64,000 nucleotides of DNA. Source: Comamonas phosphati (GTDB lineage Bacteria; Pseudomonadota; Gammaproteobacteria; Burkholderiales; Burkholderiaceae_C). The notes under the pieces were generated by a model that ran no database searches, was not told the DNA's origin, and saw only the letters and a program-made list of their open reading frames with translations. The DNA lies in the NCBI RefSeq assembly GCF_014637085.1, contig NZ_BMEU01000002.1, positions 62,001 to 126,000 on the forward strand. Reading direction: 5' to 3'. How positions within the stretch are numbered: position 1 is the first letter of the stretch; each line of letters opens with the position of its first letter. Of the stretch, positions 7,918-16,393 are shown in pieces. The position numbers and the translations under genes were made by a program.

Positions 7918-10269
7918 ATGCCCGAGCCCCTCGCCGACGAACAGCCCAGCCGGCACGCCAAGCAGCGCCAGAGCCCGCGCCGGGACTGGCTGTGGCTTGG
8001 CGCCTTTCTGCTGGCGCTGGTCTACTGGCTCAGCGGACCGGGACAGCTGGCCCGCGTCAACGGGCTGATCCAGGACACCTCCAACTGGCTGCACCAGCGC
8101 CAGGCCTCCGGCGACATCGTCATCATCGCCATCGACGATGCCAGCATCGCCACCATAGGCCGCTGGCCCTGGCGCCGCGCCCTGCACGCGGCCGTACTGG
8201 AGCATGTCGCCAAGGGCTCGCCCCGCGCCGTCGGCATGGACGTGGTCTTCAGCGAGGAGGATCTGGACTACCCGGGCGACGACCTGCTGCTGCTGCGCGC
8301 GCTGCAGCACAGCGGCAACGTGGTGCTGCCCGTCACGCCCAATGCACAAGGGCGGTCGATGCCGCCACTACCGAGCATGGCGCAAGCGGCCGCGGCCCTG
8401 GGCCACACGCAGTTGCCCGTCGATGCCGAAGGCGTGGTGCGCCGCTTCAATGCCCTGGAAGGCCAGCGGCCGTGGTGGCACATGGCCATGAGCCTGCGCT
8501 GCGTGGGCGAAACCGGCCACGCCTGCGCGGCCTCCGATGCGCCGGCCAACGCGGCCAAGACAAGCGGATGGCAACGCCAGCAGACACGGATCATCGCCTT
8601 CGCGCATGCCGCGCAGGACCGGCAGCGGCAGCATCTCTCGCCCTTCGTCACCTACTCCTATATCGATGTCCTGCGCGGAGACATCCCAGCCGCCGCCTTC
8701 CGCGGCAAGTACGTGCTCATAGGCGCCACCGCCGCAGGCCTGGGCGAAAAATTCACGGCGCCGCTGAGCACCAGCGCACGCCCCATCTCCAATGTGGAAA
8801 TGCTGGCCCACATTCTCAACGGCGTGCTGCAGGACACGCACCTGAAGCTGGCCTCGCCCGCGCTCAACCGTGTGCTGAACCTTGCGCCCGTGGCGCTGGG
8901 CCTGCTGGCCCTGGCCTGGTTCGGCCCCTCGGGCGGGCTGATCGCCTGCACCACCCTGGCTTTTGCCAGCCTGCTGATCGCGGGCCTGCTGCCGCGCTGG
9001 ACCCATGTGCAGACCGCGCCGGCCGCGGCGCTGATGGGCCTGGCCCTGGCCTATCCGCTCTGGAGCTGGCTGCGCCTGCGCGCCGCCGCCCGCTTTCTGG
9101 CCATGGAACTGCGCGACCTGCAAGGCCAGGGCCTGCCCGTGCTGCCCACCGCCGCGCTGACCGGCGATGCGCTGGACCAGCGCATTGCCGCCGTGGAACA
9201 GGCCTCGCACCAGCTGCGCGCCCTGCACCACTTCGTCAGCGAAAGCCTGCGCCAGCTGCCTTCGGCCACCTTTGTCAGCGACCGCCAGGGCCGTCTGCTG
9301 CTGGCCAATACCGCGGCCCACGCCTATGCGCAAAGCCTGGGCCATGCACTGCAGGCCGGCGACGATCTGCCTCAGGTGCTCAACGGCCTTGGCAGCCATG
9401 CCACCGGCAACCTGCAGACGCCGGCACAGCCGTTGCTGACCCGCGAGGCGCTGCAGCAAGGACTGCTGCCCAGGCAAAGCGAGGGGCGCGACGCTCAGGG
9501 CCGCGCGCTCATGCTGCTGTCTCAGGCCTTCCAGGCACCGCCCACCTCGGGCTGGCTGCTCACCCTGGTCGACATCAGCGACCTGCGCAGCGCCCAGGCC
9601 CAGCGCGACCAGGCCATGCAGTTCATCTCGCACGATATCCGCACGCCCATCGGCGCCATCATCACCTTGCTCGAGATGCAGCGCTCGCCAACCGCTGCCG
9701 ACACCCCGCTGCTGCAGCGCATCGAGAGCTATGCCCAGGCATCGCTCCAACTGGCCGACGACTTCGTGCATCTGGCCCGCGCCCAGGAGCAAAACCTGCG
9801 CAGCGAAGCCCTGGACCTGGGCCTGCTCGCCGACCAGGCGGTGGCCGATTGCTGGACCCTGGCGCAGAGCCAGGGCATGGCGCTGCAGATGACGCTACTC
9901 GACAACGAAGCCATGGTGCAGGGCGACCCGGGCCTGCTGCACCGCGCCGTCGTCAATCTGTTGAGCAATGCCATCAAATACGGCAAGCCGGCAGCGGCAA
10001 GTGCCAGCCTCGCCGTGGATTGCTCCATCGTGCATCCCCCTGGTTTCTGGGGCGTGGCCGTGCGCGACCATGGCCCCGGCATGGACGAACAGGCGCTAGC
10101 CCGCCTGAGCCAGCCCTTCGAGCGCCTGCAACAGCACCGGCGCACGGACGGCGTGGGCCTGGGCCTGGCTTTTGTCCGCACCGTGGCAGAGCGCCACGGC
10201 GGCCAGTTGCAGATCACCAGCCAGCCCGGACAAGGCAGCTGCTTCACGCTGCTGATTCCACAGGCCTGA
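7918..10269 (+). CDS. CHASE2 domain sensor histidine kinase
   Basis: A 783-residue membrane kinase. An N-terminal membrane helix (about 22-40) leads to a periplasmic CHASE2 domain (about 45-300, IVIIAIDDASIATIGRWPWR). Three membrane helices follow (about 318-385), then a PAS-like segment (about 430-545). The kinase core has phospho-acceptor His572 in FISHDIRTPIGAI. The ATPase domain has NLLSNAIKYGK (about 680), DHGPGMD (718) and GVGLGLAFV (745). It should autophosphorylate in response to an envelope signal and phosphorylate the OmpR-type regulator at 5226. ATG 7918 is the start. The three genes run in one direction with gaps of 65 and 134 bases. Confidence 0.93.
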   Translation: MPEPLADEQPSRHAKQRQSPRRDWLWLGAFLLALVYWLSGPGQLARVNGLIQDTSNWLHQRQASGDIVIIAIDDASIATIGRWPWRRALHAAVLEHVAKGSPRAVGMDVVFSEEDLDYPGDDLLLLRALQHSGNVVLPVTPNAQGRSMPPLPSMAQAAAALGHTQLPVDAEGVVRRFNALEGQRPWWHMAMSLRCVGETGHACAASDAPANAAKTSGWQRQQTRIIAFAHAAQDRQRQHLSPFVTYSYIDVLRGDIPAAAFRGKYVLIGATAAGLGEKFTAPLSTSARPISNVEMLAHILNGVLQDTHLKLASPALNRVLNLAPVALGLLALAWFGPSGGLIACTTLAFASLLIAGLLPRWTHVQTAPAAALMGLALAYPLWSWLRLRAAARFLAMELRDLQGQGLPVLPTAALTGDALDQRIAAVEQASHQLRALHHFVSESLRQLPSATFVSDRQGRLLLANTAAHAYAQSLGHALQAGDDLPQVLNGLGSHATGNLQTPAQPLLTREALQQGLLPRQSEGRDAQGRALMLLSQAFQAPPTSGWLLTLVDISDLRSAQAQRDQAMQFISHDIRTPIGAIITLLEMQRSPTAADTPLLQRIESYAQASLQLADDFVHLARAQEQNLRSEALDLGLLADQAVADCWTLAQSQGMALQMTLLDNEAMVQGDPGLLHRAVVNLLSNAIKYGKPAAASASLAVDCSIVHPPGFWGVAVRDHGPGMDEQALARLSQPFERLQQHRRTDGVGLGLAFVRTVAERHGGQLQITSQPGQGSCFTLLIPQA

Positions 10270-10303
10270 AGCAACCACGCTTGATTCGAAAGAACAAAAA
10301 CGA

Positions 10304-10336
10304 AAAAGCCTTGAAGTCTTTCGACCTCAAGGCTTT
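10304..10336. terminator. Intrinsic terminator between kinase gene and tRNA-Arg
   Basis: AAAGCCTTGA and TCAAGGCTTT form a 10-bp stem. Minus-strand reading ends in a T run, so it terminates the tRNA-Arg transcript. It may also stop the kinase transcript from the plus side. Confidence 0.75.
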
Positions 10337-10342
10337 GCGTTT

Positions 10343-10419
10343 TGGTGCGGCTGGCAGGAATCGAACCCACGACCCCTTGGTTCGTAGCCAAGTACTCTAT
10401 CCAGCTGAGCTACAGCCGC
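10343..10419 (-). tRNA. tRNA-Arg (anticodon ACG)
   Basis: A 77-base cloverleaf on the minus strand starting GCGGCTGTAGCTC, with D-loop, anticodon loop CTACGAA (ACG), T-loop TTCGAAT and an encoded CCA end. The 7-bp acceptor stem GCGGCTG/CAGCCGC pairs fully. It reads CGU, and CGC/CGA after A-to-I editing of position 34. Confidence 0.95.
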
Positions 10420-10487
10420 AATACGACGTATTCTAGCAGCAGTCCCAGACTCTCCCGGCCAAATTGCGAACTTATTCGCAAAAGAGC

Positions 10488-10524
10488 AAAAAAAAGCCTG
10501 CTGGCGTGGCACGCAGCAGGCTTT
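10488..10524 (-). terminator. Intrinsic terminator after the CAT-anticodon tRNA
   Basis: On the minus strand, AAAGCCTGCTG, a short loop, CAGCAGGCTTT and a run of T. It lies 10 bases past the 3' end of the tRNA at 10534 and separates it from tRNA-Arg, so the two tRNAs are probably separate transcripts. Confidence 0.8.
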
Positions 10525-10533
10525 GCATATGTC

Positions 10534-10610
<77 letters not shown>

Positions 10611-10650
10611 AGCACCGGCGGTTGCCGGAAAAACTCCGCTATTGTAGGGC

Positions 10651-11658
10651 CTAACGCTTGTGGCTCAGGGCATTGCTCACCAGCTTTGACGTGATGTCCA
10701 CAATCTGGATCATCTTGTCGTAGTGCATGCGCGTAGGGCCGATCACCCCCAGGGTACCGACGATCTGGCCATCCAGCTCATAGGGCGCGCTGACCACGGA
10801 CAGCTCCTCGAAAGGCACGGCCTGGCTTTCGCCGCCGATATAGATGCGCACGCCTTCGGCCTGGCTGGAGAAGTCGAGCAGGCGCAGGATCTGGGTCTTC
10901 TGCTCGAACAGGTCGAACGCACGCCGCAGATTGCCCATATCGCTGGAGAAGTCGCTGACCGACAGCAGATTGCGCTCGCCGGCAATCACCACGTCCTCTT
11001 GCTCGTTGCCGCTCATCACCTCGGCCCCTATATTCACGGCCGCCTGCATGAGCTGGGCCACTTCGCCACGCAGGCGCTCCACCTCGCTCTTGATGCGCGT
11101 ACGCACATCTTCCATGGCCAGGCCCGCATAGTTGTGGTTGAGGAAGTTCGCGGTCTCGATGAGCTGGGAGGCCGTGTAATCCACGTCGGTGAAGATCACG
11201 CGGTTCTGCACATCGCCTTCGGGCGAAACAATGATGACCAGATAGCGGCGCTCGGACAGGCGCAGGAACTCGATGTGCTTGAACACCGAACTGCGGCGCG
11301 GCACCATGACCACGCCCACGAATTGCGAGAGATTGGACAGCAGATTGGCCGCATTGGCAATCACCTTCTGCGGCTGCTCCGGCACGAGCTCGGGTGTCAC
11401 AAAGCCTGCACGGTCCACGGTAAGCATGGTGTCCACGAACAGGCGGTAGCCTCTGGCCGTGGGAATGCGGCCTGCGGAGGTGTGCGGGCTGACGATCAGC
11501 CCCAGCTCCTCCAGATCGGCCATCACATTGCGTATCGTGGCAGGCGACAATTCGAGGCCGGACGCGCGCGAGAGGGTGCGCGAGCCCACCGGTTGACCAT
11601 CGGCGATATAACGCTCGATCAGCGCTTTGAGCAGTAACTTGGCACGTTCGTCGAGCAT
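10651..11658 (-). CDS. hrcA: Heat-inducible transcription repressor HrcA
   Basis: A 335-residue repressor that binds CIRCE operators of groESL and dnaK-type genes and needs GroEL for activity. The N-terminal winged helix contains [19 protein letters not shown] and [20 protein letters not shown], the strongest family signatures; the remainder is the GAF-like dimerisation domain ending [17 protein letters not shown] 11658 fits the usual length. It is divergent from nadK with only 28 bases between start codons, so the promoters must overlap. I looked there for a CIRCE element (TTAGCACTC-N9-GAGTGCTAA) and found none, so autoregulation at this site is not supported. Confidence 0.97.
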   Translation of the reverse strand: MLDERAKLLLKALIERYIADGQPVGSRTLSRASGLELSPATIRNVMADLEELGLIVSPHTSAGRIPTARGYRLFVDTMLTVDRAGFVTPELVPEQPQKVIANAANLLSNLSQFVGVVMVPRRSSVFKHIEFLRLSERRYLVIIVSPEGDVQNRVIFTDVDYTASQLIETANFLNHNYAGLAMEDVRTRIKSEVERLRGEVAQLMQAAVNIGAEVMSGNEQEDVVIAGERNLLSVSDFSSDMGNLRRAFDLFEQKTQILRLLDFSSQAEGVRIYIGGESQAVPFEELSVVSAPYELDGQIVGTLGVIGPTRMHYDKMIQIVDITSKLVSNALSHKR

Positions 11659-11686
11659 GTAATGATTTTAATGATGTAATTTCCCA

Positions 11687-12586
11687 ATGACATCCACGTT
11701 CCGCAACGTCGCCTTGATCGGCAAGTACCACGCCCCCGGCGCGGTCGTGCCGTCGGATAGCGCCAGCAACGCGCTGCGTAGAATCGCCGCCCATGTGCGC
11801 AGCCTGGGGCGCGAGGTGGTGCTGGACACGCAGTCCGCCATCTACGCCGGATTGTCCGATTATCCAAGCATGGACGTCGACAGCCTGGGCCGCCACTGCG
11901 ATCTCGGACTGGTCGTGGGCGGCGACGGCACCATGCTGGGTGTAAGCCGCCATCTGGCCCAATACGGCACGCCGCTGATCGGCATCAACCAGGGCCGGCT
12001 GGGCTTCGTGACCGATATTGCGCTGGAGGATTTCGAGGCCACGATCACGCCCATGCTGGACGGCGAATACGAGGAGGACGAGCGCCCCCTGATCCAGGCC
12101 CGCGTGATGCGCGACGGGCATTGCGTCTTCGAGGCCCTGGCCATGAACGATGTGGTGGTCAACCGCGGATCGACCTCGGGCATGGCCGAGTTGCGCGTCG
12201 AGGTCGGCGGGCGCTTCGTTTCCAACCAGCGCGCGGACGGCCTGATCGTGGCCACGCCCACGGGTTCCACGGCCTATGCGCTCTCGGCGGGCGGCCCCAT
12301 GCTGCATCCGTCGATCCCGGCCTGGGTCATGGTGCCGATTGCGCCGCACAATCTTTCCAACCGCCCCATCGTGCTGTCCGACGCCGAGGAGGTGATGATC
12401 GAAGTCGTGGGCGGCCGGGGCGATGTCAGCGCCAATTTCGACATGCAGTCCCTGGCCTCCCTGCAGCACGGCGACCGCATCCTGGTGCGCCGCGCCGATC
12501 ACTGCGTGCACTTTCTCCATCCCAAGGGCTGGAATTACTACGCTACCTTGCGCAAGAAACTGGGCTGGAACGAAGGAGGCACCTGA
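11687..12586 (+). CDS. nadK: NAD kinase
   Basis: Phosphorylates NAD+ to NADP+ in the cytoplasm using ATP or polyphosphate. The 299-residue protein has the catalytic GGDGTML near residue 79, followed by [11 protein letters not shown]. The second conserved block [15 protein letters not shown] is at about 190-204. Length equals the family norm. It begins 28 bases from divergent hrcA and is followed two bases later by recN. The nadK-recN pairing is common in proteobacteria and implies one transcript. Confidence 0.97.
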   Translation: MTSTFRNVALIGKYHAPGAVVPSDSASNALRRIAAHVRSLGREVVLDTQSAIYAGLSDYPSMDVDSLGRHCDLGLVVGGDGTMLGVSRHLAQYGTPLIGINQGRLGFVTDIALEDFEATITPMLDGEYEEDERPLIQARVMRDGHCVFEALAMNDVVVNRGSTSGMAELRVEVGGRFVSNQRADGLIVATPTGSTAYALSAGGPMLHPSIPAWVMVPIAPHNLSNRPIVLSDAEEVMIEVVGGRGDVSANFDMQSLASLQHGDRILVRRADHCVHFLHPKGWNYYATLRKKLGWNEGGT

Positions 12587-12588
12587 CC

Positions 12589-14394
12589 ATGGCGCTCAAG
12601 CGCATTGTTCTGCGCAACTTCGTGATCGTGCAGTCCCTGGACCTGGACTGGCACAGCGGCTTTACGGTATTGACCGGCGAGACCGGCGCCGGCAAATCCA
12701 TTCTGATCGATGCCCTGCAGCTGGTGCTCGGCAGCCGGGCCGACGCCGATGTGGTGCGCGAAGGCTGCAGCCAGGCCGATATCTGCGCGGAATTCGACCG
12801 CCCCGAGCGGCTGCTGCCCTGGCTGCAGGAATCGGGCTTCGCCACCGGGCAAGAGCTGCTGCTCAGGCGCACCATCGACAGCCAGGGGCGCAGCCGGGCC
12901 TGGGTCAACGGCACGCCGGCCACGGCCACGCAGTTGCGCCACCTCGGCGACCAGTTGCTGGACATCCACGGCCAGCATGCCTGGCACAGCCTGACGCGGC
13001 CCGATGCGGCCCGTTCCATGCTCGACACCTATGGCGCCATCGACACCGGCGAGATCCGCCAGCTGTGGAGCGAGTGGCAGCAGACGCACCAGGCGCTGGA
13101 GCACGCCGTTGCCGCCCAGGACAATCTGCAGCGCGAACGCGAACGGCTGCAATGGCAGATCTCCGAGCTGGCCAAGCTGTCCCCGCAGCCGGACGAATGG
13201 GACGAGCTCAATGCCCAGCACACGCGCCTGTCCCACGCCCAGACCCTGATGGATACGGCCCAGCACTGCCTGCAGATGCTGGAGGACGACGAATCGGGCG
13301 CCAGCAGTCCGCTGGCGCGCGCCCATCACCTGCTCCAGGGCCAGGAGCATCTGGAGCCTGATTTCCAGGGCATCTCCGACGTGCTGGGCTCCTGTGTGGC
13401 CCTGCTGCAGGATGCGCGCCACTCGCTGCAGGCCTATCTGCGCCGCGCCGACCTGGACCCCGAGCTGCTGGCCGACCTGGACGCCCGCCTGTCGCTGTGG
13501 ATGCAACTGGCCCGCCGCTACAAGCGCACGCCCCAGGAGCTGCCGGCGCTGCTGGAGAGCTGGCGCCAGGAGCTGCGCCAGTTGGATGCGGCGGTCGACC
13601 TCGACGGCCTGCGCCAAGCGGAGCAGACGGCGCACCAGCGCCTCATGGCCGGCGCCCGGCAGGTCTCGCAGCAGCGCGCACTCGCCGCGCCACGCCTGTC
13701 CCGGGCCATCACCCAGGCCATGCAGGGCCTGGGCATGAAAGGCGGCCGGTTTGAAGTGCGGCTTGACGGTACACAAACTCCAGGCCCGGCCGGAGCCGAC
13801 AGCGTCGGCTTTCTGGTCGCCGGCCATCCGGGCTCCACGCCCAAGCCCATCGCCAAGGTGGCCTCGGGCGGCGAGCTGTCGCGCATCTCGCTGGCCATTG
13901 CCGTCACCACCAGCCAACTCGGCGAGGCTGCCACGCTGATCTTCGACGAGGTCGACTCCGGCGTGGGCGGAGCCGTGGCCGAGACCGTGGGCCGGCTGAT
14001 GCACTCGCTGGGCGCTTCGCGCCAGGTGCTGGCCGTCACCCACCTGCCCCAGGTAGCCGCCCATGCCGACCATCACTACCAGGTGGCCAAGAAGGCCCAG
14101 GCCGATGCCACGGTCAGCCAGGTCCAGCCCCTGGCGGGCGAGGGCCGGGAAACCGAGCTGGCGCGCATGCTGGGCGGCGAGCATCTGTCGCCGGCAACCA
14201 TGGCCCATGCAAGAGAAATGCTGGCCATGGCAAGATTGGCACCTCGTACAGATCGGCCGACATCCGCGCGGGCACGCCAGCAAGCCCGCACCGCCGATAC
14301 AGGCACGGTACCGGCCAAGTCGGCGAAATCGGCGAAATCGGCCAGGGTTGCCCCCGTATCCCCGCAGGCGCCGAGAAAATCCAAAGGAGAGTGA
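12589..14394 (+). CDS. recN: DNA repair protein RecN with a long basic C-terminal tail
   Basis: An SMC-like ATPase for double-strand break repair. Walker A GETGAGKS lies near residue 30, a coiled coil fills the centre, the ABC signature [12 protein letters not shown] is at about 425-436 and Walker [12 protein letters not shown] follows at about 450. ATG 12589 is preceded by AAGGAGG. At 601 residues it is about 50 longer than usual. After the normal end (MLAMARL, near 547) comes a Lys/Ala/Arg/Pro-rich tail containing [10 protein letters not shown], encoded by a short direct repeat of TCGGCGAAA at about 14319-14345. The tail is low-complexity, probably disordered. The gene lies two bases after nadK and four before rapZ. 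Confidence 0.96.
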   Translation: MALKRIVLRNFVIVQSLDLDWHSGFTVLTGETGAGKSILIDALQLVLGSRADADVVREGCSQADICAEFDRPERLLPWLQESGFATGQELLLRRTIDSQGRSRAWVNGTPATATQLRHLGDQLLDIHGQHAWHSLTRPDAARSMLDTYGAIDTGEIRQLWSEWQQTHQALEHAVAAQDNLQRERERLQWQISELAKLSPQPDEWDELNAQHTRLSHAQTLMDTAQHCLQMLEDDESGASSPLARAHHLLQGQEHLEPDFQGISDVLGSCVALLQDARHSLQAYLRRADLDPELLADLDARLSLWMQLARRYKRTPQELPALLESWRQELRQLDAAVDLDGLRQAEQTAHQRLMAGARQVSQQRALAAPRLSRAITQAMQGLGMKGGRFEVRLDGTQTPGPAGADSVGFLVAGHPGSTPKPIAKVASGGELSRISLAIAVTTSQLGEAATLIFDEVDSGVGGAVAETVGRLMHSLGASRQVLAVTHLPQVAAHADHHYQVAKKAQADATVSQVQPLAGEGRETELARMLGGEHLSPATMAHAREMLAMARLAPRTDRPTSARARQQARTADTGTVPAKSAKSAKSARVAPVSPQAPRKSKGE

Positions 14395-14398
14395 AGCC

Positions 14399-15307
14399 AT
14401 GTCATTGGAGATTATTCTGATCACAGGCATGTCCGGGTCGGGAAAATCCGTGGCTTTGCATGCGCTGGAGGACGCCGGTTATTACTGCGTGGACAATCTG
14501 CCGCCGGAACTTCTGCTGTCCTTCGTGGAACTGCAGCACAAGCTGCACGGCAGCAAGGTGGCGATTGCCATGGACGCGCGCAGCGCTGCCGCCTTGCCCC
14601 AGCTGCCGGCGCAGCTGGAGCGGCTGCAGAACCTGGGGCTGATGCCCTATGTCATCTTTCTGGACGCCTCCACCAACACCCTGGTCAAGCGCTTTTCGGA
14701 AACGCGGCGGCGCCACCCGCTCTCCCAGGACAAGCTGGCCACCGAGCGCCTGGCCCTGGAGCAGGACATCGAGAGAGAGCGCGAGCTGCTGGGCGGCCTG
14801 CGCGACAAATCCCTGGTGCTGGACACCAGCGACCTCAAATCCGCCCAACTGCAGACCTATATCAAGCAGCTCATCGCCGCACCTACCGGGCAGATGACGC
14901 TGGTCTTCCAGTCCTTCGGCTTCAAGCACGGCCTGCCCATGGACTCGGACTATGTCTTCGATGTGCGCATGCTGCCCAACCCGCATTACGAGACCGCGCT
15001 GCGGCCGTTGACGGGCCTGGACTGGCCGGTCGTGCAGTACCTGACCCAGCAACCCCTGGTCCTGCAGATGCAGGAGGACATCCAGGTGTTTCTGGAGCGC
15101 TGGCTGAACGTGCTGGCCCAGGACCATCGCAGCTATGTCACGGTCGCCATCGGCTGCACCGGCGGCCAGCACCGCTCCGTGTATCTGGTGGAAGCGCTGG
15201 CCAAGCATTTCGGAACCTACTGGCCCACGCTGCGCAGGCATCGCTCGCTGGATTTTCACGGCAAGCTGTCGTTGCCTTCAGGCGATGCCGCGCCGGAAGC
15301 CGACTGA
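14399..15307 (+). CDS. rapZ: RNase adapter protein RapZ
   Basis: A 302-residue nucleotide-binding protein; in Escherichia coli RapZ directs RNase E to the small RNA GlmZ and so controls glucosamine-6-phosphate synthase. The P-loop GMSGSGKS lies at residues 10-17, and the C-terminal domain has the conserved [14 protein letters not shown] and [18 protein letters not shown] supplies a good ribosome site overlapping the end of recN; the ATG is four bases past the recN stop. In many proteobacteria rapZ sits by rpoN/hprK, whereas here it closes the nadK-recN set and converges with mutY. Whether a GlmZ-like RNA exists in this organism is unknown. Confidence 0.96.
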   Translation: MSLEIILITGMSGSGKSVALHALEDAGYYCVDNLPPELLLSFVELQHKLHGSKVAIAMDARSAAALPQLPAQLERLQNLGLMPYVIFLDASTNTLVKRFSETRRRHPLSQDKLATERLALEQDIERERELLGGLRDKSLVLDTSDLKSAQLQTYIKQLIAAPTGQMTLVFQSFGFKHGLPMDSDYVFDVRMLPNPHYETALRPLTGLDWPVVQYLTQQPLVLQMQEDIQVFLERWLNVLAQDHRSYVTVAIGCTGGQHRSVYLVEALAKHFGTYWPTLRRHRSLDFHGKLSLPSGDAAPEAD

Positions 15308-15321
15308 CGAGCTTCAGCTTC

Positions 15322-16389
15322 TCAGCGCCGGAACTCCGAGTCCAGCAGCTTGCGCACGGGCGCGGGCAAGCCCAGGCCGTCCCAGATGCCGGCACTGGCC
15401 CAGCATGCATCCTCCGCCTCGGAAACAATAGCGCCTGATGCTTTATCCACGGGCACCAGCACCGGATGCAGATGCAGATCCTTGTGCGTCAACACATGCA
15501 GAAAAGGCGGCAGCTCCCGCCATGCACCGTCTGCCGCCGACCAATGCGCATGCGCAAAGCGCTGCAGCTCAGCGTAGCTCTCGAACACGGGCGGGCTGTA
15601 AAGCCCCGCCCAGATGCCGGCGCCAGGGCGCTTGCGCAGCCAGACCTGCCCTTTTGCATCCACGCCCAGCAGCAGCCACCAGGATGCGGAACTTCTCTTG
15701 AGCTTGCGCGTCTTGACCGGATAGTTTTCGGGGTTGCCGGCTCGCCCGGCGCGGCACGCGGGCTGCAACGGACAGACCAGGCAGCCGGGATTGCGTGGCA
15801 CGCAAATGCTGGCACCCAGATCCATCATGCCCTGGGTATAGCGCGGCATGGCTTCCGTCAGGTTTGCCGTGGGGCACAGCTGCTGCGCATGCTCCCACAG
15901 CAGGCGCTCGTTCCTGGCCTGGGCCAGGTCGGCCTCGAAGGCCAGGACGCGCGTGAGCACGCGCCGCACATTGGCGTCCAGAATGGGCACGCGCTCGGAA
16001 AAGCAGAACGAGGCAATGGCTCCGGCCGTGGAGCGGCCTATGCCCGGCAAAGTAGCCAGTTCCTCGGCCGTGCGCGGGAAGGCGCCGCCCCACTCCTGCA
16101 CCACGGCCTGCGCGCAGCGGTGCAGGTTGCGGGCGCGGCTGTAGTAGCCCAGGCCGCTCCACAATGCCAGCACCTCGTCCTGCGAGGCGGCAGCCAGGCT
16201 GACCACATCGGGGAAGGCATCCAGAAAGCGCTGGTAGTAGCCCAGCACCGTGCTGACCTGGGTCTGCTGCAGCATGATTTCGGACAGCCAGACGCGGTAG
16301 GGGTCGCGGGTTTGCTGCCAGGGCAGATGATTGCGCCCATGGGTGGCCTGCCACTGCACGACGGCGGTGGCAATCGACGGAAGATTCAA
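15322..16389 (-). CDS. mutY: A/G-specific adenine DNA glycosylase
   Basis: Removes adenine mispaired with 8-oxoguanine. The 355-residue protein has catalytic Glu37 in LSEIMLQQTQ and Asp138 in PILDANVRRVL, the same numbering as the Escherichia coli enzyme. The helix-hairpin-helix TLPGIGRSTAGAI is at about 113-125, and the iron-sulfur ligands fit C-x6-C-x2-C-x5-C in CVPRNPGCLVCPLQPAC. A NUDIX-like C-terminal domain that reads 8-oxoG follows. It is the last gene of a minus-strand pair, four bases after a dynamin-like GTPase gene, with mutM 2.2 kb upstream on the same strand. Confidence 0.97.
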   Translation of the reverse strand: MNLPSIATAVVQWQATHGRNHLPWQQTRDPYRVWLSEIMLQQTQVSTVLGYYQRFLDAFPDVVSLAAASQDEVLALWSGLGYYSRARNLHRCAQAVVQEWGGAFPRTAEELATLPGIGRSTAGAIASFCFSERVPILDANVRRVLTRVLAFEADLAQARNERLLWEHAQQLCPTANLTEAMPRYTQGMMDLGASICVPRNPGCLVCPLQPACRAGRAGNPENYPVKTRKLKRSSASWWLLLGVDAKGQVWLRKRPGAGIWAGLYSPPVFESYAELQRFAHAHWSAADGAWRELPPFLHVLTHKDLHLHPVLVPVDKASGAIVSEAEDACWASAGIWDGLGLPAPVRKLLDSEFRR

Positions 16390-16393
16390 GATT

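Noticed and set aside
7992-10436. An 814-codon frame overlapping the CHASE2 kinase in another frame
   Set aside because: Arg/Pro/Ala-rich shadow frame that also runs through the tRNA-Arg gene; the kinase frame has all catalytic motifs.
11640-11700. CIRCE operator in the hrcA-nadK gap
   Set aside because: Neither TTAGCACTC nor GAGTGCTAA is present in the 28-base gap or its edges.
14319-14345. Short repeat TCGGCGAAA as a CRISPR or regulatory array
   Set aside because: The units are in frame inside recN, without spacers, and code for AKS repeats.
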